Positions 18,656 to 28,692 of a DNA stretch of 64,000 nucleotides are shown here, piece by piece. The notes beneath the pieces were generated by a model. That model was not told the DNA's origin. It was given only the letters and a program-made list of their open reading frames with translations, and made no database searches. Source of the DNA: Halomonas halophila (GTDB taxonomy: Bacteria > Pseudomonadota > Gammaproteobacteria > Pseudomonadales > Halomonadaceae); NCBI RefSeq assembly GCF_030406665.1, contig NZ_CP129121.1:2852001-2916000 (forward strand), read 5' to 3'. Each line of letters begins with the position of its first letter. The first letter of the stretch is position 1. The position numbers were made by a program, and so were the translations under genes.

Positions 18656-21097
18656 ATGGCCGACTCCCGCTGGCGCCCGCTGCGCCGACTGCTCCATGCC
18701 TGGGTGCGGGTGCGCCACCGCGAACCCGCCCCCGAGGCGCTGGGCCTCGATCCCGAGCTGCCGACCGTCTACGTGCTGCCCCGCCCGGCGCTCTCCGACC
18801 GCCTGCTGCTCGAATGCCTGACCGAGCGCGACGGCCTGCCGTCCGCGGCGGTGCGTCGGTCCAAGGGCGATGAGGCACCGCCTCCCCTGCTGGCCCTGCC
18901 CGACCCGCGCCGGCGGCAGCGAAAACCGACCCTCCTGCGGCACCTGATCGAGCGCGGCGAGGACGTGCAGCTGGTGCCGGTGAGCGTGTTCTGGGGTCGC
19001 GCCCCGGGCAAGCGCTTCGGCCTCTGGCCGCTGCTGGCCGCCGACGACTGGCGGCTCACCGGGCGGCTTCGGCGCCTGCTGGCGGTGCTGGTCAACGGCC
19101 GCGACCTGGAGGTGCACCTGGGCGCACCGCTGCGCCTCTCGGAGCTGGCTGACGGACGCGATCCGGCCCTCCTCGAGCGCAAGGCCGCCCGCCTGCTGCG
19201 CGTCCACTTCCGGCGCGTGCGCGAGCGGGTGCTCGGGCCGGACCTGTCCCACCGCCGCACCCTGATCGCCGGCGTGGTGGCGAGCCCCGAGGTCCAGGCC
19301 ACCATCGACAAGCAGGCCGGCGGCGACGAGGCCCGTCGGGAGCGGCTGCGCCGCCGTGCGGGGCGCTACGGCCGCGAGATCGCCGCCAGCATGAGCTACC
19401 CGGCGCTGCGTTTCCTCGACGGCCTGCTCGGCCGGCTGTGGCACCGCCTCTACGACGGCATCGACCTGCGCGGCATCGAGCGCGTCAAGGCGCTGGCCGG
19501 GCACCACACCCTGGTCTACGTGCCCTGCCACCGCAGCCATATCGACTACCTGCTGCTGTCCTACGTGCTCTACGAACAGGGGCTGATGCCGCCGCACATC
19601 GCCGCCGGCCGCAACCTGGACATGCCCGTGATCGGCCCCCTGCTGCGCCGTGGCGGCGCCTTCTTCCTGCGCCGCAGCTTCCGCGGTCAGCCGCTCTACG
19701 CGCGGGTCTTCGACGAGTACCTGCACCGCCTGCTGTCCCGCGGCCACAGCCTCGAGTACTTCATCGAGGGCGGGCGCTCGCGCAGCGGCCGGCTGCTGGC
19801 GCCACGCCCGGGCATGCTGGCCATGACCCTGGGTTCCTTCCTGCGTCGCCCCGCCGCCGGCCGGCCGCTGTCGTTCGTGCCGGTCTACATCGGCTACGAG
19901 CGCATCCTCGAGGAGGCCAGCTACCGGCGCGAGCTGGCCGGCGGCGCCAAGCGCAAGGAGAGTCCGCTGGCGCTGCTCGGCGTGCTGGGCAGGCTGCGCG
20001 AGCCCTACGGCCGGGTCACGGTGAACGTCGGCGAGCCGCTGGACCTGGCGACCTTCCTGGACACCCATCAACCGGACTGGCGCGCGGCCATCGGCGAGCC
20101 CCGTCCGACCTGGCGCGCCTCGGCGGTGTCCCGGCTGGGCGAGACCCTGGCCCGGCGCATCAACGCCGCCGCCACCCTCAATCCGGTGAACCTGGTCGCC
20201 CTGGGGCTGCTGGCCACGCCGCACCGGGCCATCGAGGCCGAGCTGCTCGAACGCCAGCTCGCGCTGCTGGCCGAGCTCAAGCGCCCGCGCCCCGGCGACG
20301 AGGGCCACCCCCTGCCCCCCGGCAGCCCACGGGACTGGATCGATCACGCCCGCGCCCTGGGACTGCTCGACTATCGACCGCACCCGCTGGGCGACCTGGT
20401 GGCCGCCGACGACCACCAGGCGGGCCGCCTGGCCTGGTATCGCAACAACGTGCTGCACCTCTACGCACTGGCCGGCCTCGTCGCCTTCGCCTTTCGTCAT
20501 CAGGCCCGCCATGGCCGCGACGCTCTGGCGGCGCTGCTGGCACCGGGCTGGCCGGTGCTGGAGCACGAGCTGTCGATCGAGGCGCCGGCCGACTTCGAGG
20601 CGGCGCTGGACGCCACCCTCGCCCAGCTCGCCGAGGCCGGGCTGCTGATCGAGGAAGGACAGGGATGGCGACGCGCCGAGGGGCTGGCCGAGGCCGAACA
20701 GCTGCGCATGCTGGGACGGCTGATCCGTCCGACGCTGGAGCGCGGCTACCTGCTGGTCGCTGCCCTGCTCGGCGAGGCGCCGGGCCACTTCGACCACGAC
20801 GGCCTGGCGAGTCACGCCCGCCAGCTCGCCGAGCGCCTGGCACGGCTCACCGGGCGCGACGCCCCGGAATTCTTCGACGCAAGGCTGTTCGACGGCCTGC
20901 TGGAAAGCCTGGAACGCGAGGGCTGGCTGACGGTCCGCGACGACCGCCTGCACTATGAAGAGACTCTGCGCGAGGCCGCGCGGCGCAGCCGGACGCTGTT
21001 CGACCCGGCGCTGCGCCATCGGCTGGAGCGGATCGCCGCCCGGCGGATCGCCGCGCGAGGAGCCTCCGGAGAGCATGCGGCGACGCCGGGCGACTAG
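18656..21097 (+). CDS. plsB: Glycerol-3-phosphate acyltransferase PlsB
   Basis: The 813-residue protein, from MADSRWRPLRR, makes lysophosphatidate from glycerol-3-phosphate and acyl-ACP or acyl-CoA at the inner membrane. The four acyltransferase blocks are in order: HRSHID with H292 and D297, the GGAFFLRRSFRG block, FIEGGRSRSGR, and VPVYIGYERI. The long N- and C-terminal regions are typical of PlsB rather than PlsC or PlsY. It stands alone, divergent from clsB, and its 3' end is 6 bp from the convergent rsmJ stop. Confidence 0.95.
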   Translation: MADSRWRPLRRLLHAWVRVRHREPAPEALGLDPELPTVYVLPRPALSDRLLLECLTERDGLPSAAVRRSKGDEAPPPLLALPDPRRRQRKPTLLRHLIERGEDVQLVPVSVFWGRAPGKRFGLWPLLAADDWRLTGRLRRLLAVLVNGRDLEVHLGAPLRLSELADGRDPALLERKAARLLRVHFRRVRERVLGPDLSHRRTLIAGVVASPEVQATIDKQAGGDEARRERLRRRAGRYGREIAASMSYPALRFLDGLLGRLWHRLYDGIDLRGIERVKALAGHHTLVYVPCHRSHIDYLLLSYVLYEQGLMPPHIAAGRNLDMPVIGPLLRRGGAFFLRRSFRGQPLYARVFDEYLHRLLSRGHSLEYFIEGGRSRSGRLLAPRPGMLAMTLGSFLRRPAAGRPLSFVPVYIGYERILEEASYRRELAGGAKRKESPLALLGVLGRLREPYGRVTVNVGEPLDLATFLDTHQPDWRAAIGEPRPTWRASAVSRLGETLARRINAAATLNPVNLVALGLLATPHRAIEAELLERQLALLAELKRPRPGDEGHPLPPGSPRDWIDHARALGLLDYRPHPLGDLVAADDHQAGRLAWYRNNVLHLYALAGLVAFAFRHQARHGRDALAALLAPGWPVLEHELSIEAPADFEAALDATLAQLAEAGLLIEEGQGWRRAEGLAEAEQLRMLGRLIRPTLERGYLLVAALLGEAPGHFDHDGLASHARQLAERLARLTGRDAPEFFDARLFDGLLESLEREGWLTVRDDRLHYEETLREAARRSRTLFDPALRHRLERIAARRIAARGASGEHAATPGD

Positions 21098-21103
21098 CGG
21101 GGA

Positions 21104-21865
21104 CTAGTCGCTCAGGGCACGATGGACATAGAGGTCGTAACGGCTGGTCTTGCCCTCCAGCACGTGGCGCGGCGCAGGCCCCTCGATGGGCGGCGCCTTG
21201 CGTGGCCGCTTGACCACCACCCGATGGGTCGCCACGTCCAGCGCCGCTTCCAGCAGCCTGGGCGCGTCGGCGTCGTCTCCGGCCAGCTCGCGGAACAGCC
21301 GCATCTCCTTCTTCACCAGCGCCGACTTCTCGCGATGGGGAAACATCGGGTCCAGATGGACCACCTGGGGCGCGATGGAAGACTGCGCCACCAGGTCGGC
21401 GAGCTCGCGGCTCGCGTCGCCATGGGCCAGGCGCAGCCGGGCGGCGATCTCGGCGGTGTCCGGGTCCGCCATGGCGCGCGCCAGGCCGTCCTCGAGCAGT
21501 GCGGCGATGGACGCGACCCGCTCGACCATCAGCACCTCGGCGCCGAGCGTCGCCAGCACGAAGGCATCGCGGCCGAGCCCCGCGGTGGCGTCCACCACCG
21601 AGGGCGTGGCGCCCTTGCCGAGCCCGCAGGCCCTGGCGATCAGCTGGCCGCGGCCGCCGCCGAAGCGGCGCCGGTGGGCCGCCTTGCCCTCGACGAAGTC
21701 CACCGCCAGCGGCTTGCCGTAACGCTTGGCATCGCCGGCCAGCACCAGCCGGCCGTTCTCGCGGCCGAGCCGCAGCGGCGGCGCCTCGCCCGACGCCAGC
21801 GCGTCGGCGTCGGGCAGCCCCCAGCGCGCGGCCAGGGCCGCGTCGTTGGCCGCGACCGCACTCAT
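21104..21865 (-). CDS. rsmJ: 16S rRNA m2G1516 methyltransferase RsmJ
   Basis: This 253-residue SAM-dependent enzyme methylates guanine 1516 of 16S rRNA. The SAM-binding VVDATAGLGRDAFVLATLG and the catalytic-type motif LDPMFPHR are those of RsmJ (YhiQ). Its start overlaps the tsaB stop by 4 bp (21862-21865), so the two are translationally coupled. The 3' end nearly touches that of plsB. Confidence 0.93.
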   Translation of the reverse strand: MSAVAANDAALAARWGLPDADALASGEAPPLRLGRENGRLVLAGDAKRYGKPLAVDFVEGKAAHRRRFGGGRGQLIARACGLGKGATPSVVDATAGLGRDAFVLATLGAEVLMVERVASIAALLEDGLARAMADPDTAEIAARLRLAHGDASRELADLVAQSSIAPQVVHLDPMFPHREKSALVKKEMRLFRELAGDDADAPRLLEAALDVATHRVVVKRPRKAPPIEGPAPRHVLEGKTSRYDLYVHRALSD

Positions 21866-22566
21866 CGGCTCTTCTGCCAGGCGACCCGGTCGCGCAGGTA
21901 GACCGGCAGCACCTCGGCGGCCGGGCGCCCTTCACCGGCCTCGAAGGCATCGGCGGCCAGGCGCACCATGTCCTCGGCGGCGGCCTCCTGCTCGGGCAGG
22001 CACAGGCTCATGCCGGCCTGCACGTCGGCCGGCATGGCGTCCCACAGGGTCCAGCCGGAGCCCACGCCGACCCAGTCGTGATCGGCATGGGCCTCGGGCA
22101 GGCGCAGCCGTTCGGGCGGCAGCACCGCCTCCTCGGCCAGGCACTCGACGCGGCCGTCGAAGCACTGCCAGGCGGCGGCGTAGATCTCGCCCATGCGCGC
22201 GTCCAGCGCGGTGACCAGGTAGCGGTAGCGTTGGCGGAGATGCGCGCCCAGGGCCAGCGCCTGCAGGGTCGAGACCCCGAGCAGCGGGCGGTCGAGGCCG
22301 AAGGCCAGGCCCTGGGCGGCGCCGGCGGCGATGCGCAGGCCGGTGAAGGACCCCGGGCCATGGCCATAGGCCACCGCGTCCAGCTCGGCCGGGGCGACGC
22401 CGGCCTCGGCCAGCACCTCGTCGACCATCGGCATCAACCGGCGGGTATGGGCTCGGGGAGTGAGTTCGAAGCGGGAGATCACCTCGTCGTCGACGCCCTC
22501 GCGACGCCGCAGCAGGGCGGCGGAGCAGGCGCTCGAGGAGGCATCCAGGGCCAGCAGGATCGGCAT
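21862..22566 (-). CDS. tsaB: tRNA t6A biosynthesis protein TsaB
   Basis: The 234-residue protein belongs to the ASKHA fold and starts MPILLALDASSSACSAAL, where TsaB has its typical LAIDTS-like strand. YGHGPGSFTGLRI is the other family signature. TsaB forms a complex with TsaD and TsaE to add threonylcarbamoyl to A37 of ANN-decoding tRNAs. It is followed by rsmJ with a 4-bp overlap and lies 165 bp downstream of adk. trmO, which further methylates t6A, is in this window as well but not in the same unit. Confidence 0.93.
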   Translation of the reverse strand: MPILLALDASSSACSAALLRRREGVDDEVISRFELTPRAHTRRLMPMVDEVLAEAGVAPAELDAVAYGHGPGSFTGLRIAAGAAQGLAFGLDRPLLGVSTLQALALGAHLRQRYRYLVTALDARMGEIYAAAWQCFDGRVECLAEEAVLPPERLRLPEAHADHDWVGVGSGWTLWDAMPADVQAGMSLCLPEQEAAAEDMVRLAADAFEAGEGRPAAEVLPVYLRDRVAWQKSR

Positions 22567-22608
22567 GGGTCTCTAACGGTGCGGGAAGTGTCGGGGCATT
22601 ATACGACA

Positions 22609-22631
22609 ACGGCCCGCGCGATGCGGGCCGT
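22609..22631 (-). terminator. Hairpin between adk and tsaB
   Basis: ACGGCCCGC (22609-22617) pairs with GCGGGCCGT (22623-22631) across a GCGAT loop. On the minus strand it lies after adk and is followed by TTGTCGTAT, a weak U-tract. Confidence 0.55.
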
Positions 22632-22731
22632 GGCCGGAATGAAGAAAAGTGCGGGATTCCGTCGCGAGCGAAGACAGGTGGGGGCGCCTAGCCTGGCCGC
22701 CGCCGGAGCGCAGAAACCGGACAGCCTTTTC

Positions 22732-23388
22732 TCAGCTCTCGAGGGCGGCGATCACCTGCCCGGTGATGTCGTCGACGCTGCCCACGCCTTCCACCTTGTG
22801 GTAGGCCGGCGCGGCATCGGGTTCCTGCTGCGCCCACTGCTGGTAGTAGTCGACCAGCGGTGCGGTCTGCTCGTGATAGACGGACAGGCGATTGCGCACG
22901 GTGGCTTCGCTGTCGTCGTCGCGCTGGATCAGCGCCTCGCCGGTGACGTCGTCCTTGCCCTCTTCCTTCGGCGGATTGTGGTCGACGTGGTAGACGCGGC
23001 CGGAGGCCGGGTGCACGCGACGGCCGGCCAGGCGGTTGACGATTTCCTCGTCGGGCACGGCGATCTCGAGCACGTGATCGAGCTTCACGCCCGCTTCCTT
23101 CATGGCGTCGGCCTGGGGAATGGTGCGCGGGAAGCCGTCGAACAGGAAGCCGTTGGCGCAGTCCGGCTGGGCGATGCGCTCCTTGACCAGGGCGATGATG
23201 ATGTCATCGGATACCAGGCCGCCGGTGGTCATGATCTCCTGGACCTTGAGGCCCAGCTCGCTGCCTTCCTTGACGGCGGCACGCAGCATGTCACCGGTGG
23301 AAATCTGCGGAATGCCGTAGCGCTCGCAGATGAACTGGGCCTGGGTTCCCTTGCCGGCGCCCGGCGCGCCCAACAGGATCACTCGCAT
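22732..23388 (-). CDS. adk: Adenylate kinase
   Basis: The start at 23388 (MRVILLGAPGAGKGTQ) has AAGGAG about 8 bases upstream; the product has 218 residues. It interconverts AMP, ADP and ATP. The P-loop GAPGAGKGT, the AMP-binding STGDMLR and FDGFPRT are present, and the LID region (HPASGRVYHVDHNPP) lacks the four-Cys zinc site, as in other proteobacteria. The gene appears monocistronic with a hairpin downstream. Confidence 0.97.
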   Translation of the reverse strand: MRVILLGAPGAGKGTQAQFICERYGIPQISTGDMLRAAVKEGSELGLKVQEIMTTGGLVSDDIIIALVKERIAQPDCANGFLFDGFPRTIPQADAMKEAGVKLDHVLEIAVPDEEIVNRLAGRRVHPASGRVYHVDHNPPKEEGKDDVTGEALIQRDDDSEATVRNRLSVYHEQTAPLVDYYQQWAQQEPDAAPAYHKVEGVGSVDDITGQVIAALES

Positions 23389-23574
23389 CGAACTGCTCCT
23401 TGGAAGTGGTGGTGGATTCGAAAAAGAGGAGAAATGGAGAATAGCGAACCATACCGGGGCGACCGTCGTCACACAAGCGACACACGGGCCACAAGGCCCT
23501 GAGTGCGCGAGAAAATCCCGTGCGATCAAGGAGCTGGCGGTTCTAGCACTTTGGTATTCCCCGGCCCGGAAACG

Positions 23575-23600
23575 CCGACGGCGCCTTGCGGCGCCGTCGG
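23575..23600 (-). terminator. Terminator downstream of aceF
   Basis: CCGACGGCGCC (23575-23585) pairs perfectly with GGCGCCGTCGG (23590-23600) across a TTGC loop. It lies just after the aceF stop on the minus strand. The rest of the 23389-23621 gap shows nothing else I can identify. Confidence 0.75.
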
Positions 23601-23621
23601 TCGTGGCTCACTCGTTCTCGA

Positions 23622-25607
23622 TCAGAGCAGCAGGCGACGGATGTCCGTCAGCATCTGGCCGAGGAAGGCGGTGAAGCGCGCCCCGTCGGCGCCGTTGACC
23701 GCCCGGTGGTCGAAGGAGAGCGACAGCGGCATGATCAGCCGCGGCTGGAAGGCCGCGCCGTCCCACACCGGCTTCATCGACGCCTTGGAGACGCCGAGGA
23801 TGGCGACTTCCGGCGGGTTGACGATCGGCGTGAAGGCGGTGCCGCCGATCGAGCCCAGGCTGGAGATGGTGAAGCAGCCACCGGTCATCTCCTCGCGCTT
23901 GAGCTTCTTCGACTGCGCCTTCTTGGCCAGCTCCACGGACTCCTTGGCCAGATCGATCAGCGACTTCTGGTCGGCGTCGCGAATCACCGGAACCATCAGG
24001 CCGTCCGGCGTATCCACGGCGATGCCGATGTGCACGTACTTCTTCTGCACCACGGTCTCGCCGTCGCTCTTCAGGCTGACGTTGAACTGCGGGAACTTCT
24101 GCAGCGCCACGGCGCAGGCCTTGATCAGGAACGGCAGCGGCGTGAGCTTGGCACCCTGCGCCTCGGCCTCGGCCTTCATCGACTTGCGGAAGGCCTCGAG
24201 CTCGGTGATGTCGGCCTCGTCGAACTGGGTGACATGCGGAATGTTGACCCAGCTGCGATGAAGATTGGTGGCGCCCATCTTCATCAGGCGACCCATCTTC
24301 TTCTCTTCCACCTCGCCGAACTGGCTGAAGTCCTGGTCCGGGATCGGCGGAATGCCGGAACCGCCCTCGGCCGCGGCCGGCGCCGCAGCCGGTGCCTTGG
24401 CCTGACCCGACATCACCTGCTTGACGTAGGCCTGGACGTCTTCCTTGAGCACCCGCTCCTTGGGACCGCTGGGCTTGACCAGGGCGAGATCGACGCCGAA
24501 CTCGCGGGCCAGCATGCGCACCGCCGGACCGGCGTGCACGCGCTTGCCGTCACGCGGCTTCTCGGCGCTGGCCGGGGCACTCGCGGGCGCGGCGGCCTTG
24601 GCCGGCTGTTCCGACTTGGCCGGGGCCTCGGCCTTGGGCGCACTCTGCTGCTGAGGAGCGGCCTTCGGCGCGGCGCCGGCGGTCTCGATGTAGCCGATCA
24701 GGTCACCTTCGGAGACGGTGTCGCCTTCCTTGACGGTCAGCTCGACCAGCTTGCCCGCGAACGGGCTCGGCACGTCCATGGTGGCCTTGTCGGACTCCAG
24801 GGTGATCAGCGGGTCTTCCTCGGCCACCTCGTCGCCGACGCTGGCGGCGATCTCGATCACCGGCACGTCGCTGGAACCGGACAGGTCCGGCACGCGAACC
24901 TCGCGACGCTCGGGCTCGCCGCTGGCTTCCTCGGCCGGGGCGGCCTCGGCGGCCGGAGCCTGCTCGGCGGGTGCGGACTCGGCTTCCTCGGCCGGCGCCT
25001 CGTCGGCGCCACCGGCGATCTGGATGGTGCCGATCACGTCGCCTTCGGAGACGGTATCGCCTTCCTTGACGGTGAAGCTGGCGATCTTGCCGGCGTGCGG
25101 GCTCGGCACGTCCATGGAGGCCTTGTCGGACTCCAGGGTGATCAGGGTGTCCTCGGCGGCCACCTCGTCGCCCTCGGACACCGCGACTTCGATGATCTCG
25201 ACGTCGCTGGCGCCGCCCAGGTCGGGCACGGTGATGTCCACGGTCTGGCTGCCGCCGGACGCGGGCTTGGCGGCCGGCGCCGGCCGGGACTCCGCGGCCG
25301 GCTCGGCCGGCGCTTTCGAGGCGGGCTCGGCGGCTTCGGCGGGCTGCTCGGGCTCGGCGTCGCCGCCGCCCTCGACCTCCAGCTCGACGATGTCGTCACC
25401 CTCGGAGACGGTGTCGCCTTCCTTGACCAGCACCTTGACGACCTTGCCGCCCTTGGGCGACGGCACGTCCATGGAAGCCTTGTCGGATTCCAGGGTGATC
25501 AGGGAGTCCTCGGCGGCGATGACGTCGCCGACCGCCACCGCGATCTCGATGATTTCCACATCGGTGTCGCCACCGATGTCGGGCACTTTGATGATTTCGC
25601 TACTCAA
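23622..25607 (-). CDS. aceF: Pyruvate dehydrogenase E2 (dihydrolipoyl acetyltransferase), three lipoyl domains
   Basis: The 661-residue E2 subunit carries acetyl groups between E1 and CoA. Three lipoyl domains are arranged in tandem, at about 1-75, 119-195 and 233-310. Each has the lipoylated lysine in ESDKASM or ESDKATM (K43 in the first). Ala/Pro/Glu-rich linkers separate them. A peripheral-subunit-binding domain follows (HAGPAVRMLAREFGV, about 352-390), then the catalytic acyltransferase domain with the DHRAVNGADGARF active-site His near the C-terminus. Three lipoyl domains match E. coli; some relatives have two. It is cotranscribed with aceE, 73 bp upstream. No E3 gene (lpd) is in the window. 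Confidence 0.96.
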   Translation of the reverse strand: MSSEIIKVPDIGGDTDVEIIEIAVAVGDVIAAEDSLITLESDKASMDVPSPKGGKVVKVLVKEGDTVSEGDDIVELEVEGGGDAEPEQPAEAAEPASKAPAEPAAESRPAPAAKPASGGSQTVDITVPDLGGASDVEIIEVAVSEGDEVAAEDTLITLESDKASMDVPSPHAGKIASFTVKEGDTVSEGDVIGTIQIAGGADEAPAEEAESAPAEQAPAAEAAPAEEASGEPERREVRVPDLSGSSDVPVIEIAASVGDEVAEEDPLITLESDKATMDVPSPFAGKLVELTVKEGDTVSEGDLIGYIETAGAAPKAAPQQQSAPKAEAPAKSEQPAKAAAPASAPASAEKPRDGKRVHAGPAVRMLAREFGVDLALVKPSGPKERVLKEDVQAYVKQVMSGQAKAPAAAPAAAEGGSGIPPIPDQDFSQFGEVEEKKMGRLMKMGATNLHRSWVNIPHVTQFDEADITELEAFRKSMKAEAEAQGAKLTPLPFLIKACAVALQKFPQFNVSLKSDGETVVQKKYVHIGIAVDTPDGLMVPVIRDADQKSLIDLAKESVELAKKAQSKKLKREEMTGGCFTISSLGSIGGTAFTPIVNPPEVAILGVSKASMKPVWDGAAFQPRLIMPLSLSFDHRAVNGADGARFTAFLGQMLTDIRRLLL

Positions 25608-25680
25608 GGTCGCGCTCCTTCAAACTCTTCACGGGGCGGGCCTTTCGACAGGCCCGCCATGCCACCGGTCGGTCGACGCC

Positions 25681-28356
25681 TCAGACAGAGAGCGGGCTCG
25701 GCTTGCTGGGGTCGATACCGTACTTCTCGATGGCCTCGCCGACGACCTTGCGATCGATCTCGCCGCGGTCGGCCAGCGCCTTGAGCGCGGCCACGGTGAC
25801 GAAGTAGCGGTTGACCTCGAAGAAGTGACGCAGCTTCTCGCGGGTATCGGAGCGGCCGAAACCGTCGGTTCCGAGCACATGATAGTCGGTCGGCACCCAG
25901 GCGCGGACCTGGTCGGCGTACAGCTTCATGTAGTCGGTGGAGACGATGGCCGGACCCTCACGGCCTTCCAGGCAGCGCGTGACGTGCGGCTTGCCCGGCT
26001 CGTCGGCCGGATGCAGGAACGCCTGACGGTCGACTTCCAGGGCCTCGCGACGCAGCTCGTTGAAGCTGGTGACGCTCCAGATGTCGGCGCCCACGCCCCA
26101 CTCCTCGGCGAGCATCTCGGCGGCGGCCTCGACCTCGCGCAGGATGGTGCCGGAGCCCATCAGCTGGACCCGCTTGTCGCCCTGGGTCTCGCGCAGCAGG
26201 TACATGCCCTTGATGATGTCGTCGGCAGGGACCTCCTCGAGGGCCGGCTGCTCGTAGTTCTCGTTCATCACCGTCAGGTAGTAGAAGCAGTTCTCCTTGT
26301 CGGCGAACATGCGCTTCAGACCGTCCTGCACGATGACCGCGACCTCGTGGGCGTAGGTCGGGTCGTAGCTGCGGCAGTTGGGGATGGTCGAGGCCTGGAT
26401 CAGGCTGTGACCGTCCTGGTGCTGCAGGCCCTCGCCATTGAGGGTGGTACGACCGGCGGTGCCGCCGACCAGGAAGCCGCGCGCCTGCATGTCGCCGGCG
26501 GCCCAGGCCAGGTCACCGATGCGCTGGAAGCCGAACATCGAGTAGTAGATGTAGAACGGCAGCAGCGGCAGCCCGTGGTTGCTGTAGGAGGTCGCGGCGG
26601 CGATCCAGGAGGACATGGCGCCGGCCTCGGTGATGCCCTCTTCGAGCACCTGGCCGGCCTTGTCCTCGCGGTAGAACATCAGCTGGCCCTTGTCCATGGG
26701 CTCGTACTTCTGGCCCTCGGAGGTGTAGATGCCGAGCTGACGGAACATGCCTTCCATGCCGAAGGTCCGCGCCTCGTCGGGCACGATCGGCACGACCTGC
26801 TTGCCGAAGCCCTTGTGCTTGACCAGACCGTTCAGGATCCGCACGAAGGCCATGGTGGTGGAGACCTCACGGCCCTTGGAGCCGGCGGTCTGGGAGGCGA
26901 AGATCTTGTCGTCGAGACCCGGGATGTCGAGCGCCTCGAAATCCGGGTTGCGCGCCGGCAGGTAGCCGCCCAGGCGCTCGCGCTGGAGATGCATGTACTT
27001 CATCTCCGGGCTGTCGTCGCCCGGCTTGTAGTACGGCATCTCGTTCTCGATGGCCTCGTCGGACACCGGGATGCCGAAGCGGTCGCGGAAGCTCTTGAGC
27101 ACGTCCTGATCGTCGATGGACTTGATCTGGTGCGCTTCCATGTCGGCTTCGCCGCCAGCGGCCCCCAGGCCGTAGCCCTTGACGGTGTGCGCCAGGATCA
27201 CGGTGGGACGGCCGCTGTCGTTGTGGAAGGCCTCGTGGTAGGCCGCATAGACCTTGAACGGGTCGTGGCCGCCGCGGTTGAGCTTCCAGATGTCCTCGTC
27301 GGACATGTCCTTGACCATCTCGGCGGTTTCCGGGTACTTGCCGAAGAAGTGCTCCCGGGTATAGGCGCCACCGTTGGCCTTGCAGTTCTGGTATTCGCCG
27401 TCGACGGTCTCGTCCATCAGCTTCTGCAGGACGCCCTTCTTGTCCTTCTCGAACAGGGTATCCCAGTGGCGACCCCAGACGACCTTGATGACGTTCCAGC
27501 CGGCACCGCGGAACACGCCCTCGAGCTCGTCCATGATGCGGGAGTTGCCACGCACCGGGCCATCGAGACGCTGCAGGTTGCAGTTGATGACGAAGTTGAG
27601 GTTGTCGAGCTTCTCGCGGCTGGCCAGGTGGATCGCCCCCAGGGTCTCCGGCTCGTCGCACTCACCGTCGCCCAGGAAGGCCCAGACCTTGCGGTCCTGC
27701 ATCGGCTGCAGGCCACGCTGGTCCAGGTACTTCATGACGTGGGCCTGGTAGATGGCCATGATCGGGCCGAGGCCCATGGACACGGTGGGCAGCTGCCAGT
27801 AGTCCGGCATCAGCCAGGGGTGCGGATAGGAGGACAGGCCGTCGCCGTCGACTTCCTGGCGGAACTTGTCCATCTGCGCCTCGGTGAGGCGCCCTTCCAG
27901 GAAGGAGCGCGCATAGATGCCCGGCGCACTGTGGCCCTGGATGAACACCAGGTCGCCCTTGAAGTCGCCGTTGGCCGCGCGGAAGAAGTGGTTGAAGCCC
28001 ACGTCATAGAGGGTCGCCGAGGACATGAAGCTGGCCAGGTGGCCGCCGATGCCCTTGTTGGCCTTGTTGGCCCGGGTCACCATCGCAGCCATGTTCCAGC
28101 GGATCAGCGAGCGGATACGACGTTCCATGAAGAGATCGCCGGGCATCGGCGCCTCGCGGTGCACCGGAATGGTGTTGCGGTGCGGCGTCGTGACCGAGAA
28201 AGGCACCTGCATGCCGTCATGGCGATAGCGATCCGCCAGGCGGGTCATCAGATACCGGGCACGTTCCTCGCCCTCGCGATCCAGTACCGATTCCAGGGAA
28301 TCCAACCATTCCGCGGTTTCGACCGGATCGAGATCTTCTCTTGTCTCAAGACTCAT
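25681..28356 (-). CDS. aceE: Pyruvate dehydrogenase E1, homodimeric type
   Basis: From ATG 28356 (MSLETREDLD, GGAGAG upstream) the product has 891 residues, normal for AceE. It decarboxylates pyruvate and transfers the acetyl group to E2 lipoyl arms. The thiamine diphosphate motif begins GDGECDEPETLGA and ends in NCNLQRLDGPVRGN. GHLASFMSSATLYDVGFNHF and the EGLQHQDGHS region are diagnostic. The gene leads the aceE-aceF operon. The 336 bp upstream contain palindromes but no PdhR-type box that I could find. Confidence 0.97.
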   Translation of the reverse strand: MSLETREDLDPVETAEWLDSLESVLDREGEERARYLMTRLADRYRHDGMQVPFSVTTPHRNTIPVHREAPMPGDLFMERRIRSLIRWNMAAMVTRANKANKGIGGHLASFMSSATLYDVGFNHFFRAANGDFKGDLVFIQGHSAPGIYARSFLEGRLTEAQMDKFRQEVDGDGLSSYPHPWLMPDYWQLPTVSMGLGPIMAIYQAHVMKYLDQRGLQPMQDRKVWAFLGDGECDEPETLGAIHLASREKLDNLNFVINCNLQRLDGPVRGNSRIMDELEGVFRGAGWNVIKVVWGRHWDTLFEKDKKGVLQKLMDETVDGEYQNCKANGGAYTREHFFGKYPETAEMVKDMSDEDIWKLNRGGHDPFKVYAAYHEAFHNDSGRPTVILAHTVKGYGLGAAGGEADMEAHQIKSIDDQDVLKSFRDRFGIPVSDEAIENEMPYYKPGDDSPEMKYMHLQRERLGGYLPARNPDFEALDIPGLDDKIFASQTAGSKGREVSTTMAFVRILNGLVKHKGFGKQVVPIVPDEARTFGMEGMFRQLGIYTSEGQKYEPMDKGQLMFYREDKAGQVLEEGITEAGAMSSWIAAATSYSNHGLPLLPFYIYYSMFGFQRIGDLAWAAGDMQARGFLVGGTAGRTTLNGEGLQHQDGHSLIQASTIPNCRSYDPTYAHEVAVIVQDGLKRMFADKENCFYYLTVMNENYEQPALEEVPADDIIKGMYLLRETQGDKRVQLMGSGTILREVEAAAEMLAEEWGVGADIWSVTSFNELRREALEVDRQAFLHPADEPGKPHVTRCLEGREGPAIVSTDYMKLYADQVRAWVPTDYHVLGTDGFGRSDTREKLRHFFEVNRYFVTVAALKALADRGEIDRKVVGEAIEKYGIDPSKPSPLSV

Positions 28357-28692
28357 AGACGTCTCTCCGAATGACGTTGGGGGCAACAGCCCCCAGCAAG
28401 GGGGTGTGGCGCATGATGACGGTCATGGAAGGATCACCTCCATGCCGGAATATTTCTGTTGTAGTCGTTTTACAAGTCAGCACGACTAAAGTCGGCGGGT
28501 GCGCCGACGATACCGCAAACGCTGCCGACTGCCAATTGAAGCAGACATGGAAAGCCTTTTCAAAACTTTGAAATCGGATGCCAGTTCCCGTTTCCTGCTG
28601 AATCGAGCCAGATCGACGGCGTTATCCGATTTCATCGCCGCTTCGCCGACACGTTTCCTCGACACGCCATGGGCTTTTATAAAACAGTTTTA
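28357..28692 (-). promoter_or_regulatory. aceE control region with two dyads
   Basis: There is no gene here. An 11-bp inverted repeat, TGAAATCGGAT (28569-28579) and ATCCGATTTCA (28624-28634), is separated by 44 bp. A perfect 15-bp AT-rich palindrome ATAAAACAGTTTTAT spans 28679-28693 and touches the ampD stop codon. A weak candidate promoter on the minus strand is TTGTAA, 17 bp, TATTCC near 28450-28480. Confidence 0.5.

Noticed and set aside
23622..25607. Repeated lipoyl segments of aceF as a recent tandem duplication or assembly artefact.
   Set aside because: The three domains differ in sequence and linkers, as in other three-lipoyl E2 proteins.
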